From the NCBI GenBank assembly GCA_914767715.1, contig OU612069.1, positions 17,607,387 to 17,667,386 on the forward strand: a stretch of DNA of 60,000 bases, read 5' to 3'. Source of the DNA: Membranipora membranacea. Its lineage: Eukaryota; Bryozoa; Gymnolaemata; Cheilostomatida; Membraniporidae. The notes beneath the pieces are model-generated. The model saw nothing but the letters and a program-made list of their open reading frames with translations, made no database searches and was not told where the DNA came from. Below are positions 39,401 through 46,456 of this stretch, one piece after another (the stretch's first letter is position 1; each line of letters starts with the position of its first letter). Position numbers and translations under genes: made by a program.

Positions 39401-40834
39401 TTCCGAAGATTTGTCATTCACAAATGTCGAGATAAATCCGCATGATTAATTGAATATACTGTCTTGCTGGTATATGGCAGTTATTGGCATCGTTTGCTAT
39501 ATATTTCTTTAGGAATCTTGCGGCATGTATTTATACCTTGTGGCATGTTATGAAAAATGTTTGTCCAGGATGATATTGTATGCCAAATAAATAGTGTATC
39601 TATATTTATTTTTGTACCTCATGTTGAGGGAGACAATTCCTAATATTTGTATAACTTTCTATTTATAGTCAATGTCGGAGGTTGACGACTCTGAATACGT
39701 AGAGGACTCGGAGTTAGATGATGATACTATACCACAGATAAGCGCTCCCTCATACAATGTAGACGATATACTGGCTCTGCAGGCTCAGTATAAACTGGAC
39801 TATGATCTCCCAGATCTTAATATACCAAAATCTAACCCTAATCACTACCTACCCCGGCATGGTATGTTATATTCAAACATTCTTCCATTTGCAGCTTATT
39901 CTTCACTGCTTGTGACATATTCTATTCTATCTTGTATTTGGCCCATTCAAGATAAAAATCGAGATAAAAATCCAACTCTTCGGTCCATTGGCCGTGACTG
40001 AAGTGTAGAGTGTTAGAATCAAAAGTCAGCAAATACCTTTTCTCACGCTAAATAAACTGTAATGATCTAGATACTTACCTATTAGCGAAATACGAATAAA
40101 TCTGCCTGAATGATCATAAGAAGTGAATGGTGTTTGGCACATCTTTTATGCTGACTATTACTTTGTTTACCCAGGATCAGGAGGTAGAAGAGATGATATA
40201 TCACAGCCATTACTGATGAGAGCTGCACCTGGTATAAGTATACCAGCTGTACCTCAGCGTACAGCCTCTCTCAGCTACTCAAACGGTAAGTACAGCAGGT
40301 TCAGCTCACTAGACCATTGTATTTTGATACAAGTTTCATGACGATAGCTGTCACAACTATCATAATTCATCATAAATCTGTATGAAATGATGCTATGATC
40401 GTTACGATGTGTGTAAAAGGACTTGACATTTCAGTTTAATGCATGCGAGTGAAGACAGATGATTTTTTTCTCACTTATCTCTTTGTTAACCCGACACTAT
40501 CTCCCAAGTTTTAATTTATATGTCCACATAAATATCCTCCTAAAATTTGAATTTACTTGCTTCTTATTGTAGTAATGCAGTGAAAAGGTTCATCTTTTCA
40601 ACACACAATCATCTATACAGTATCTTATTTCACTCTTTCACAGATGACTTAGTGGCAGCGTGTCTCCCTGATGAGTCAACGGCAGCAGGGTTAGAAGGAT
40701 ACACGAGTATGGAGGCAGACGATACACAGAGTGAGATGTCTGAGAATATCTGTGATATCGACGAGTCTGACTGTGAGACAGACATGGAGGGAATAATGTC
40801 AAGAGTCAAAAACGATAAGTTCACTCATGTGTGA
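1157..40834 (+). CDS. fat-like: FAT1/2/3-type giant protocadherin (Fat-like), 3' part, 59 exons
   Basis: This is a large single-pass adhesion receptor of the FAT family, which acts at the plasma membrane in cell-cell contact, actin organisation and planar polarity. Fifty-nine exons with GT-AG junctions and matching phases join into one open frame of about 3,417 codons ending at TGA 40832-40834. Domain order is one partial and 23 complete cadherin repeats, the FAT juxtamembrane region, EGF, laminin G, three EGF-type modules, a transmembrane helix and a tail of about 420 residues. The last two cadherin repeats and the following ...AEF... region align without gaps to vertebrate FAT1 as I remember it, and the tail carries YHWDTSDW, which favours FAT1/2/3 over FAT4. 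FAT1 has 34 cadherin repeats, so about ten repeats, the signal peptide and the promoter should lie upstream of the window. Splice sites are inferred, without transcript support. Confidence 0.96.
2692..2810 (+). repeat. Interspersed repeat, copy 1 (inverse copy at 24888-25005)
   Basis: This intronic stretch, from GCATGTATATCTCTGAT to a TAATTAGGGGCGG block, reappears in reverse complement at 24888-25005 inside another intron of the same gene. Similarity is high at both ends (roughly 50 and 25 bases) and weaker in the middle. The family is not recognised. It is probably a short transposable element. Confidence 0.75.
4340..4415 (-). repeat. tRNA-derived SINE head (pseudo-tRNA), intronic
   Basis: Read on the minus strand, TAGCTTAGTTAG (4398-4409) fits a pol III A box and GGGTTCGACTCCC (4356-4368) fits a B box, at tRNA-like spacing. 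The T arm can fold (TGGG/CCCA), but the flanks do not make an acceptor stem. A tRNA-derived SINE or tRNA relic fits better than a working tRNA. Confidence 0.55.
5206..5268. repeat. 21-bp tandem repeat, three copies
   Basis: Three near-perfect copies of a 21-bp unit starting CTCAGTCTATGACACTGGGC begin 30 bases after the donor site of exon 5. They lie wholly in the intron. No function is evident. Confidence 0.9.
5520..5715. repeat. Cluster of AATGCATT palindromes
   Basis: The end of the intron before exon 6 holds at least five copies of the 8-bp palindrome AATGCATT, and several near matches such as AATGCAAT and AATGCATC. They are often spaced by AGCACA or AGCATA, giving a degenerate tandem pattern. 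Several read as ATGCAAAT-like octamers, a class bound by POU factors. A regulatory role is only a possibility. Confidence 0.7.
6766..11129 (+). CDS. Fat-like exons 8-13: cadherin repeats 5 to 7
   Basis: Exons: 6766-6937, 8040-8191, 8369-8519, 8745-8863, 9106-9424, 11032-11129. The optional microexon 7345-7383 is listed separately. Repeat 5 has VQATDQDKG, IQYSLLSG, IDPDLGVI and SLDKD. Its exit linker reads VADERAPMF, without DxNDN. Repeat 6 is short and ends in DENDNRPAF. Repeat 7 sits mostly on the large exon 9106-9424 (LDADDKDS, IDSNTGAI) and finishes on 11032-11129 with DINDTPPSF. The intron 9425-11031 is 1.6 kb. Joining exons 12 and 13 gives an ordinary cadherin G strand, so no exon seems missing between them. 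Confidence 0.93.
7345..7383 (+). CDS. Candidate 39-nt cassette microexon in cadherin repeat 5
   Basis: Between exons 8 and 9 (both meeting at phase 1) there is a 39-nt piece with a good acceptor (CTCTCACAG) and donor (CAG|GTAAATG). It is open in the required frame and symmetrical, phase 1 on both sides. It encodes ENCTDNGNCTDYT, which has two NCT glycosylation sequons and two cysteines. Skipping it gives a gap-free cadherin repeat, so it would be an optional insert in a surface loop before IDPDLG. It is inferred from splice signals only. Confidence 0.5.
9425..11031 (+). other. 1.6-kb intron of the Fat-like gene
   Basis: There are no exon-like stretches in frame. It contains a TGCATTGCATT-rich patch near 9850-9890, a B-box-like motif on the minus strand (10241-10258) that suggests a tRNA-type SINE remnant, and four copies of an 11-bp unit (GTTGCCATCAC type) at 10956-10998. 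Confidence 0.6.
10956..10998. repeat. 11-bp tandem repeat, four copies
   Basis: The unit RTTGCCATCAC is repeated four times, with G/A variation in the first base and the last copy truncated. It lies 34 bases upstream of exon 13, in the acceptor end of the intron. Confidence 0.85.
11410..13903 (+). CDS. Fat-like exons 14-19: cadherin repeats 8 to 11 (start)
   Basis: Exons: 11410-11607, 11909-12068, 12410-12530, 12887-13055, 13320-13494, 13682-13903. Repeat 8 (LEAYDPDLNS, IEHDTGVV) leaves through a linker without DxNDN (around QQTSDSGLVF). Repeat 9 has VLDREEQS and ends in DVNDNVPYF. Repeat 10 has AIDSDVGNN and KTGEITV, and again exits without DxNDN (FTASTPNF). Repeat 11 starts with YESSIPENIP on the last exon and continues after a 2.1-kb intron. 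Exon 12410-12530 ends with AG, completed by the C of the next exon to serine, which fixes that junction. Confidence 0.93.
12176..12195. repeat. Solo terminus of the TTAA-type MITE family
   Basis: An 18-base block, CCTTGGTTGCCCTTTAAT, in this intron matches the terminal inverted repeat of the MITE pair at 56.9-57.6 kb. No internal MITE sequence follows on either side, so it is a remnant end or a chance match. Confidence 0.5.
13904..16029 (+). other. 2.1-kb intron of the Fat-like gene
   Basis: Exon 19 ends within FSTG and exon 20 resumes with TLRVNDDLDYE, a continuous cadherin strand, so no coding exon is expected here. It contains a 20-bp perfect palindrome at 14308-14327 and no other feature I could support. 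Confidence 0.6.
14308..14327. repeat. 20-bp perfect palindrome centred on AAGCTT
   Basis: GTTTTCCAAGCTTGGAAAAC reads identically on both strands. A degenerate half copy (CCAGGCTTGGAA) lies about 35 bases upstream. It is intronic, with no function assigned. Confidence 0.9.
16030..20648 (+). CDS. Fat-like exons 20-30: cadherin repeats 11 (end) to 17 (start)
   Basis: Exons: 16030-16151, 16283-16474, 16740-16881, 17208-17346, 17518-17697, 18076-18254, 18645-18800, 19084-19299, 19618-19796, 20092-20229, 20469-20648. Calcium linkers are present after repeat 11 (DVNDQKP), 12 (DLNDNAP), 14 (DVNDNAP) and 16 (SNDNPP). They are missing after repeat 13 (NRANRHTPEF) and repeat 15 (SSLSDLPSF). Repeat 14 shows LDRERKDF and repeat 12 ALDHELYQ. 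Phases match at every junction, including split AAC (N), AGG (R) and GAT (D) codons. Confidence 0.93.
16957..17058. repeat. 16-bp perfect inverted repeat around a 70-nt loop
   Basis: CTCTGCACCGTAGCGT (16957-16972) and its exact reverse complement (17043-17058) lie within the 326-nt intron between exons 22 and 23. The arms are GC-richer than the surrounding intron. It could fold in the pre-mRNA or be the remains of a small foldback element. Confidence 0.85.
17731..17765. repeat. Short hairpin TGGTTGGGTT / AACCCAACCA
   Basis: Ten-base complementary arms with a 5-base spacer lie just after exon 24 in the intron. No role is known. Confidence 0.7.
21415..28291 (+). CDS. Fat-like exons 31-40: cadherin repeats 17 to 23 (start)
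   Basis: Exons: 21415-21694, 23683-23809, 24150-24312, 24658-24817, 25543-25776, 26070-26301, 26579-26733, 27154-27368, 27684-27821, 28148-28291. This is the most canonical stretch. Every inter-repeat linker has a DxNDx motif (DVNDCAP, DTNDNAP, DVNDNNP, DVNDPPV, DANDNKP, DINDNVP), and LDRE-type motifs occur in repeats 17, 18 and 22. Repeat 18 starts right after the split codon at 21694/23683 with AVSEDAPNGT. Exon 40 ends in SQTNYTAQVQ, the first strand of repeat 23. Confidence 0.94.
21695..23682 (+). other. 2.0-kb intron of the Fat-like gene
   Basis: There are no exon-like stretches in frame. The flanking exons join into a normal repeat 17/18 boundary. I see no repeat or RNA gene that I can name. 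Confidence 0.5.
24888..25005 (-). repeat. Interspersed repeat, copy 2 (inverse of 2692-2810)
   Basis: This is the reverse-complement match to the repeat in the intron after exon 2. It shares the GCATGTATATCTCTGAT end and the TAATTGGGGGCGG block. Its opposite orientation in a different intron marks a mobile family rather than a local duplication. Confidence 0.75.
28665..28705. repeat. Perfect 15-bp hairpin
   Basis: CTTTGATTGGCTGAT and its exact reverse complement flank an 11-base loop. The arms contain ATTGG/CCAAT boxes. It lies in the intron between exons 40 and 41. Confidence 0.9.
28982..29101 (+). CDS. Candidate 120-nt cassette exon in cadherin repeat 23
   Basis: A strong acceptor (TTGCTTGCTTGCAG) is followed by 40 open codons in the frame required by exon 40 (phase 0), beginning VYPEGNLYRN. 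They continue as a Ser/Thr/Pro-rich stretch to a weak donor (GAA|GTAGGC). Skipping it gives a gap-free repeat 23 that aligns to FAT1, so the default transcript probably omits it. Reading past the donor meets TAA after 12 codons. It may be an optional linker or a chance open frame. Confidence 0.3.
29516..30814 (+). CDS. Fat-like exons 41-43: last two cadherin repeats (23, 24)
   Basis: Exons: 29516-29707, 30012-30244, 30566-30814. Repeat 23 reads SPLTLAVTDADASPNNGPF, then ISGNDEDKF and VDDGGVPPLSS, and exits without DxNDN (VHEATLHPPVV). Repeat 24 contains GGVIGHVVARDPDFD and LNISATDGRFT. The following RLSAAEFVSTLKRSF is the conserved piece just after the last cadherin repeat of FAT proteins. 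These two repeats give the clearest case for FAT1/2/3 ancestry, since they match FAT1 along their whole length. Confidence 0.95.
31024..31779 (+). CDS. Fat-like exons 44-45: juxtamembrane region with RTKR site
   Basis: Exons: 31024-31217 and 31553-31779. This is the globular region between the cadherin repeats and the first EGF of FAT proteins. It reads KIHILSITEDSS, then a basic segment containing RTKR (31073-31084), then GGIVVLVAAEKLIGDMM and a helical stretch ending VESILGG. Exon 45 adds a Cys-rich part (VCSPEIKCNSDEKC) and opens the first EGF (CVNPCSANPC). RTKR fits the furin consensus R-X-K/R-R. Vertebrate FAT1 is known to be furin-processed. Confidence 0.92.
32177..33728 (+). CDS. Fat-like exons 46-49: EGF 1, laminin G domain, start of EGF 2
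   Basis: Exons: 32177-32416, 32729-32843, 33134-33268, 33510-33728. The first EGF closes with YSCECPAGTFGVDC. A single laminin G domain follows (PLAFNGDSYARW, then LVDGKVQYTFECGSG, NWHNITLERNG, FKGCMKDIQIDRVPL), with the usual C-terminal Cys in FKGC and a partner at FEC. A second EGF (INPCLNGGTCLE, CSCKG) begins on exon 49. The start of exon 47 at 32729 is chosen because TCTCTCGTTGCACAG is a good acceptor and phase 0 there joins STLE directly to LVDGKV. An upstream AG at 32674 would break the domain. Confidence 0.92.
34093..34757 (+). CDS. Fat-like exons 50-51: calcium-binding EGF and a degenerate EGF
   Basis: Exons: 34093-34209 and 34557-34757. Exon 50 carries DLDECSTDNPC, the calcium-binding EGF signature, through ICHCPYG. 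Exon 51 carries a fourth EGF-like unit (CYQNDECLSSPCEEDRVC, YECVCADDDDVC) with an acidic run, then the extracellular stalk up to VYISG. The split glycine codons at each end are typical of phase-1 EGF exons. Confidence 0.92.
34999..35248 (+). CDS. Fat-like exon 52: transmembrane helix and proline-rich juxtamembrane tail
   Basis: The exon starts with AALGLILIIVIIVVVARCVI, a single hydrophobic helix, followed by the stop-transfer run TRRRRQKEK. That fixes the topology with the C terminus in the cytosol. The rest includes MYYPRGARGDNLYDES and a proline-rich patch (PSPPPPSVPPRP), a plausible SH3 or EVH1 ligand. FAT1 is known to bind Ena/VASP proteins. The exon ends with AG of a split serine codon. 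Confidence 0.95.
36108..37056 (+). CDS. Fat-like exons 53-55: cytoplasmic tail, middle
   Basis: Exons: 36108-36216, 36482-36644, 36877-37056. Visible features are YEMSHDYGS (tyrosine-containing), a second proline-rich patch LTPPPPSV, KPAWDFDYP, and a Ser-rich segment SSRAGSKAGSKANSRHGSK with repeated GSK units, likely phosphorylated. The phases keep the frame through all three exons. Confidence 0.9.
37057..39258 (+). other. 2.2-kb intron in the cytoplasmic tail region
   Basis: The longest intron of the gene in the window. It holds an 18-bp imperfect hairpin (37094-37139). I saw no cassette exon with good signals, although vertebrate FAT genes do use alternative exons in the tail. Confidence 0.5.
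37094..37139. repeat. Imperfect 18-bp inverted repeat
   Basis: The arms GGTTAAATCCTTCCAATT and GATTGGAGGGATTTAGCC pair at 15 of 18 positions around a 10-base spacer, 38 bases after the donor of exon 55. It may form an RNA hairpin, or be the relic of a small element. Confidence 0.75.
39259..40834 (+). CDS. Fat-like exons 56-59: conserved C-terminal tail and stop
   Basis: Exons: 39259-39383, 39669-39861, 40175-40285, 40644-40834. Exon 56 opens with YHWDTSDW (39261-39284), a hallmark of the FAT1/2/3 cytoplasmic tail. Exon 57 is acidic (SEVDDSEYVEDSELDDD). Exon 59 has MSENICDIDESDCETDME and ends in FTHV followed by TGA. FTHV fits a class I PDZ ligand (T at -2, V at 0), as at the C terminus of vertebrate FAT1, so binding to Scribble-type PDZ proteins is a fair inference. 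Confidence 0.94.
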
Positions 40835-41095
40835 AACACCGCCTCCAGAATCACTCATGCGTGAAACCCCGCCTCCAGAATCACTCATGTGTGAAACCCC
40901 GCCTACAGAATCACTCATGCGTGACAAACAACAGCGCAGAAAATCACTCATGTTTGGAACACCGCCTCCAGAATCACTCATGTGTGAAACATCGCCACCA
41001 GAATCACTCATGTGTGACAAACAACAACGCAGAAAATCGCTTATGCGTGAAACACCGCAGCAAGAACATGCACATGTGAAACCACAGTCATGAAA
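40820..41095. repeat. 30/33-bp minisatellite starting at the Fat-like stop codon
   Basis: About eight units, each starting TCACTCATGTGTGA or a close variant, run from the last codons into the 3' UTR. Two variants alternate: a 30-bp form ending CCGCCTCCAGAA and a 33-bp form with ACAAACAACAGCGCAG. The first unit supplies the final THV codons and the TGA. Since 30 and 33 are multiples of three, the +1 frame stays open for about 88 codons (40827-41093). Confidence 0.92.
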
Positions 41096-41354
41096 GATGA
41101 AATTTTGAAACGCTGTCTGAAATGTTGATATAAAAAACATATCCACAGAAAATCGCAAAGTTTTTAGCATGATCTGAACTGCTGACAATATATAAAGCTT
41201 GAATACTATCAAGTTTGAATCAAGATGACACATGAAAATTTAGTTTGACAACTGACATGAATTTTAGCAATATTTAGTTTTGTTAGTTTAAAAGTTCTTA
41301 AACACTTTGGTAGAGGTACTTGCTTTATAAACAATGATCTCTCCTTTCATGACA

Positions 41355-42156
41355 AATAAATTGTGCGACTGCTAAGCACAGCTGCTACCAATCAAGGCGA
41401 GGAATTGACATTCGCAAGACAAGAATGCGATATCAGAATTAAAATTATGATTACTAGTAACTTCAGGCTTTGTGCTCCTTCAACGGAGGGATGAAAACTC
41501 TTAAATCAATCATACTCAAATATCTAGCTTATTTTACGGGCTGAACTAATTTAGTTCATCTATATTGTGTATCATTTTTCGTACCCTCTCACTTTTTATA
41601 TCATCACCTAGTTGTATTTATTTGGAAAGTTGCATTTAATGCATTATCTCAACTTATGTGTAGCTACTTAACTTTTATCATATCATGACGAATATTTTGA
41701 ATCAAGAGTCCCTTTTTTTGTATCTGACAATTTTTTGGTGCTTTGGTGTCAGAATCATGACTGGAATAAATTTATGTTAAATAATTAGTCAACTATTTAG
41801 GCAATGATTTGGTTTTTCTCCAATTATGTGTAAGTTTTGTTCTAATTTTTGCTCGCCCATCATATCATAGCTTCAGTCTTTTTTAAAATTAATCCCACTA
41901 GACATGGAAACGGATTGTTATGAGATAAACAATGATGAGATACATGTCTATGTAACTACAGCACTGTGCCATTTTACTATTAAACTCTGAACAAATAATT
42001 CTTTTGTATTATAGTGTACATCATTATTATTATCATGGATAAAATTATGATTAAAATATTTTTTATGGTTTCATATTTTTTATTGCAACTGTTGATTCCA
42101 CATTCTGTTGACCAATCGATGTACATACTTTGAATTTTTTTTTGTGCAGCAATAAA
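41355..42156 (+). terminator. Candidate polyadenylation signals of the Fat-like gene
   Basis: AATAAA hexamers occur at 41355-41360, 41765-41770 and 42151-42156, from 0.5 to 1.3 kb after the stop codon. The sequence alone cannot say which is used. The rest of 41096-42160 is AT-rich with no open frame of note and reads as 3' UTR. Confidence 0.45.
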
Positions 42157-42159
42157 GAA

Positions 42160-42905
42160 ATTTGAGAAATATTCAAGTTACCAACAATTCTGCCCTCCTG
42201 CCCCGTAGCTGGTGTGCGTACACATACACCGGGACGGCCTAAAATCTTTTACAGAGCAGGTAAATGTGAAGTGTCCTCATTGAAAATTCATAAGCTGCAA
42301 GTCTGTCAAAGTTAGCCTTGTCATGGTGGCAACAGGTTTTGGTTTTTCTGGTGGCCGCGTGACAAGACTATGTCAAAGTAGAGTCAAAGCCGTGAAATTT
42401 CGAACCAACCAAATTGTTCCTCTTGTAGATTATGTTTCAGAATACAAGGGGAGTTAAAAATTTATTGACTTCGGTTACTTCAGACAGTGGTAAGCTTTGA
42501 TGTGATTGACTGAGGGTGACCATATAGATGGGATGATTCCAGTATTCAGAAAGCATCCACTATTGCATCCGACTCTCTGCTTATATACACCACAATGTTT
42601 GTGGCAGGGCCAACCATGTTTATGGTTGAGAATCGGGTCATGTAGAAAGTAGGGTGAAATCTTAAGTAGTGAAGTGGAGAATCTTCTAATACAAAGTCCT
42701 AGACCAAACCATCTCATCGAAAAAGAGCGTTTGAATTTGGTTGATCGATCAGATATATTTTGTAGGAAAATGAGATGAACATGATGTGTATGGTGTCATG
42801 ATGTGTATGCTAGTGTCAAAGTAATTATCATATTACTTTAAAAAACTCATTTACGAGACTGCTTTGGTCATTGTTGACTGTAAAAAAAACACGATCTAAG
42901 CACCA
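42160..42905. other. Spacer between convergent 3' ends of the Fat-like gene and COMMD8
   Basis: About 750 bp between the last candidate plus-strand AATAAA and the candidate minus-strand AATAAA (TTTATT at 42910). No gene, RNA or repeat is recognised. Confidence 0.5.
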
Positions 42906-42909
42906 CACA

Positions 42910-42915
42910 TTTATT
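42910..42915 (-). terminator. Candidate polyadenylation signal of COMMD8
   Basis: TTTATT on the plus strand is AATAAA on the minus strand, 500 bp after the COMMD8 stop codon. I saw no closer canonical signal. Confidence 0.45.
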
Positions 42916-43414
42916 CACTAAATCAATAGAACATCTGGTATTAACGGTCAAATCAAAAAGAGAACCAAAGAACATAATGATAATCTGAACCAATTCACAG
43001 CTTTAAGAATGACACTAGGGAGTATAGACTCATCTCTATATTTGTGATGCATTAATTTTGGCGCAAAGCTACTGTACGGGCTAATTCTAAGAATATTGCA
43101 TAGTGAATATAGATCATTTTTCTCAAATTGTTGTACATAAATATAAGAATATAATGAGAAGCTTGAACAGCTGTCAAATGTTTCATACCGTAATTTCTGT
43201 CAATCCGCTCAGAATATCCGCAAGAACTATAATTCTTCAGATTAGAATAGACTATATGTGGTTGACAATGACAGCATTGCAATATCTAATAATATTTTGG
43301 CGAAGAGGCTTTGCGTCATAAAGTAGAACCTCTCATAGCCACCTGGTGTTCACAGCTAACTCCATCGCCTTCAGTTCAGATATAAGAGTGGCTAGGTCTA
43401 CTCGATAATAACGG

Positions 43415-43438
43415 CTACTGCTGATGTTGCAGAAGTTC
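43415..43438 (-). CDS. COMMD8 terminal coding exon (8 codons including stop)
   Basis: The acceptor is preceded by a long pyrimidine tract (TTTTTATTTTTATTATACAG). It encodes ELLQHQQ and TAG. It is too short to show up as an open reading frame, and its support is the splice signals and the fit to COMMD C termini. Confidence 0.75.
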   Translation of the reverse strand, partial: ELLQHQQ

Positions 43439-46354
43439 CTGTATAATAAAAATAAAAACTAAAACACTCTCCGCACCTTTGTATCATAGACATTGACTTT
43501 GCTCGAATTGTTAGAGATTTGTACTGTAAATGGGAATTGCCTTCCTTTCAGTCTTTATGTCAAAGGACAGACAACTTCCAAAGTTACAGTGGTTATGATG
43601 TGTGTGTAGGCCTTAGAGGCTTCTATATCTTATTTTGGTTGCTGGAGAAAGGGCTGCATACCAAATCATGAAAAAATAAACGAATAGACTTTACATTCTT
43701 TGAATTTTTCTGCTTGCATCACCAAGAGAATGATACACCACTGGGAACAACTCTAACGCAAATTTACCTTGTTGATATTTTCTAGGTTTTGTATGAAGTC
43801 ATCAAGCTTTTCACTATTCATGCCTAATGTAACCTGAGTTTGTTTGTATCCGCCCCTGGCACCCCCTTCTCGTAAATCTAAAGCTACATCCACCACTGGC
43901 TCATCGATAGTAGATATCTTATCACTGCCTAGCACCAACTAAAAGGGAAGAATCAATTCATTATTTTAAAACTTTTCATGGCGATTGATCAAAACCATGG
44001 AGTTACAACCTGCAATATGAAGCTGACTACATGACTCAAAGCTTCTTCTCAAATTATGAAATTTTAGAGCATTGTATACATGTTTCAAGGGTTGTGACAA
44101 ACTGCATGTAGTCAATCCACCTTAGTCAACATCAGATGCAACCTTTCCAAAAACTACTATGGTTGAGGTTTCTAGAAACGCCAGTTTGAGGTTAGATTTT
44201 ACAGACACCATGCATAAGTAAAACACAAATACATACAAACACAAGAAACACCAAAAATCATTTGTTAACACCAAGAAATGTAGATATCTATGTCTATGTA
44301 CTCTTACATTGAGTTCCCAATCAAAGTCTTGTAGATAAGATGGCTCAAGTTTACAAGAGTGATTGGCTACTGCCCTCCTTAAGTCTGATTGTCGACATAT
44401 CACAACTTCAGATAAAGCTTGAGCTGTGGTTGAGTCCGCGCCAAACCTGGCTACTATCTAAAATATATGAACTTAGTTTGTTTATTTCTGACTACATCAT
44501 AAATATCACTTAAGGAAATTTTAAAGAACATCCAATGGCGCAAATCAAAAGGTAGATTGAGTGAACAGCAGTTGTAATTAACACTATGTAGCACAATAAT
44601 TCATTTCAGGCTCTCGTTATATCAAAAGCATTTTGAATTATCCTCGGTCATTTTATTTTATACAGTCTGTATTATTATAGCATCTATTTGTCAAACAAGC
44701 AAGGGAGAAAAATAAATTACAGGCAAATCATGTGGTAACCTTATACAAGATTAATGTGACAACAGGCTGTAGTATTCTTCGGGAAATACAGGCCACAGAC
44801 ATGCAGCTAAGCGCAGATAGAAATAGAAATAATAAACAGACTTATCTATATAGGGTATAACATTGATTCAAATGACTGGTAACATGATAGGCCTAAAATG
44901 TATACCCTCTGCTTATAACTTTTTTTTTACAATATAGTGGTTGATCATCTTATAAGTTTATATTACTCACCTGGTCTTTCCAGTCAGCAGAGCAGGCACA
45001 CCTGAGCAGCATGTCACTACATGACTCTGTATGATGAGACCACTGGGGTAAAGTCCAATATTCTGTGTAGTCTGAATAGTTAGGTGCAGGTAAACCAACG
45101 CCAAGCAGTCTGTCCACTAGACTATGCAAGACCTGGAAAATACAAGCATTCAATGTTGTTTGATAGAACATAGATTTATCTAAGTGAGATACTTTTACCC
45201 ACAACCTGTAGTAATTAAAATATTATTACACTCAACTAAGGCTTTCTGCATTGATAGCTACTGAGTCATCATCATAATTACTGTATGCTATTCTCAACTG
45301 TATTTATTCCAGTCATTATCTCCTCCAGCCAGCACAATAGCACACTATTTTAAGTTGTAACTTGGAAAAGGTGGGGTCAAAACATTGGCATAGCTCTGGG
45401 AACTGGCGCGTTCTGGGCTGTCGCTGACACATATTCGGAAAACCCTTGCTGGCATTCTGGGATGCCATCGGCTTAGCCGGGAAAACCCATGGCTGGTGGT
45501 ATTCCACTACATATATCGAGCATACATACAGATGGTCAACTGGCCATTACAACTAACTAGCTCACTTATCTGACCTAACAAGGTTACACACTTATCATAC
45601 ACCATTGGTATCCAATCCATTCCATTCATACTCTCACCTGGACATACTGACAGACTCACTCGACATCTATCTCTCTGGTAATTATTATTTACATCTAAAC
45701 CTTCTTGCATGCTGATATAAATCTTAACTGGGCTAAGTTGAACCACCTTGCGATTAGCATCCAACCACATATCACACTAAGCTCACAACTGTCATACCAT
45801 CACTCACTCCTTGCTCTAGGTACAGTGTTAGATCCACCAATTAGGCCATCAATATTAGCACTGATCGTGGCAGGTGATGTTTTATCAAAGGAGTACTAAC
45901 TGATTTATCTAGGCAGGCCTAAGCCTTGCTTAAGCTTGGATAATATACGAACACTGCTGACTAGATATGGGCCTCAGTCTCAGGCTTACTTACTTAGTTC
46001 AAGAATGATTGCAAACTTCATAGTTGAAGGTCCTGGCAATATATGTCAAAACCGCTTGACAACCACTGGTACCTCTGGACTAAGAGGGCTGTCATATCCT
46101 ATGTTTATTACTCTTTACTTGTAAATAACAATGACAATTTAATCCCAATCCACTTCAATCAAATAAAATCAATGAAGTAGGCTACTACCTAGGCCTACTA
46201 CTCTTACTGATATTCTTCCTGATATTATTTGATACTACCTGCTACTGTGACAGCAATTCTTAGTCACCTTGCAACTATCTATTCAGATGAAAGTTCATCA
46301 CTCCAAGATACTCACCTTAATGCAAACATCAACAGGAATATCATTGGCTGCCAT
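43415..46354 (-). CDS. COMMD8: COMM domain-containing protein 8, complete, five exons
   Basis: COMMD8 is a subunit of the Commander complex (COMMD ring plus CCDC22/CCDC93), which acts in endosomal cargo recycling and NF-kB control. Exons in reading order: 46354-46316, 45132-44971, 44457-44308, 43938-43768, 43438-43415, all joined at phase 0, giving 181 residues (human COMMD8 has 183). Residues 1-110 form the helical N domain (MAANDIPVDVCIK, then VLHSLVDRLLG). The COMM domain starts at DFDWELN (111-117, invariant-type Trp 114), continues SDKISTIDEPVVDVALDL and ends NLENINKELLQHQQ. The last exon is chosen because the donor after INK and the acceptor at 43439 are strong and ELLQHQQ restores a normal C terminus. 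Reading on without splicing would end in KVNLR. Intron 1 is 1.2 kb. Confidence 0.93.
46316..46354 (-). CDS. COMMD8 first coding exon (13 codons)
   Basis: It encodes MAANDIPVDVCIK and ends at a consensus donor (AAG|GTGAGT). The ATG is in a strong context (CAAGATGG). Joining to the next exon gives IKVLHSLVDRLLG, which parallels the start of vertebrate COMMD8. Confidence 0.88.
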
Positions 46355-46358
46355 CTTG
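46347..46358 (-). promoter_or_regulatory. TISU/YY1-like element over the COMMD8 start codon
   Basis: CAAGATGGCAGC matches the TISU consensus SAASATGGCGGC at 11 of 12 positions. TISU elements mark housekeeping genes with very short 5' UTRs and bind YY1. The transcription start would then lie within a few tens of bases upstream. Confidence 0.5.
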
Positions 46359-46456
46359 GTCATAATCTCAATCTCAATACACCTTAAAGCCGTGGGAGCA
46401 TCATTTGTAAAGGTAATTAAGATGATAAAGAAAAGTAAATCAAATTTTGTGACACC

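Noticed and set aside
40827-41093. 88-codon frame of MCETPPPESL repeats as a separate gene or as the true Fat-like C terminus
   Set aside because: The in-frame exon ends at TGA 40832-40834 with a credible PDZ ligand. The +1 frame is open mainly because repeat units are multiples of three. Kept only as a finding.
43753-43767. COMMD8 ending unspliced as ...INKVNLR
   Set aside because: It is possible, but the strong donor here and the strong acceptor at 43439, plus the better fit of ELLQHQQ to COMMD C termini, favour splicing.
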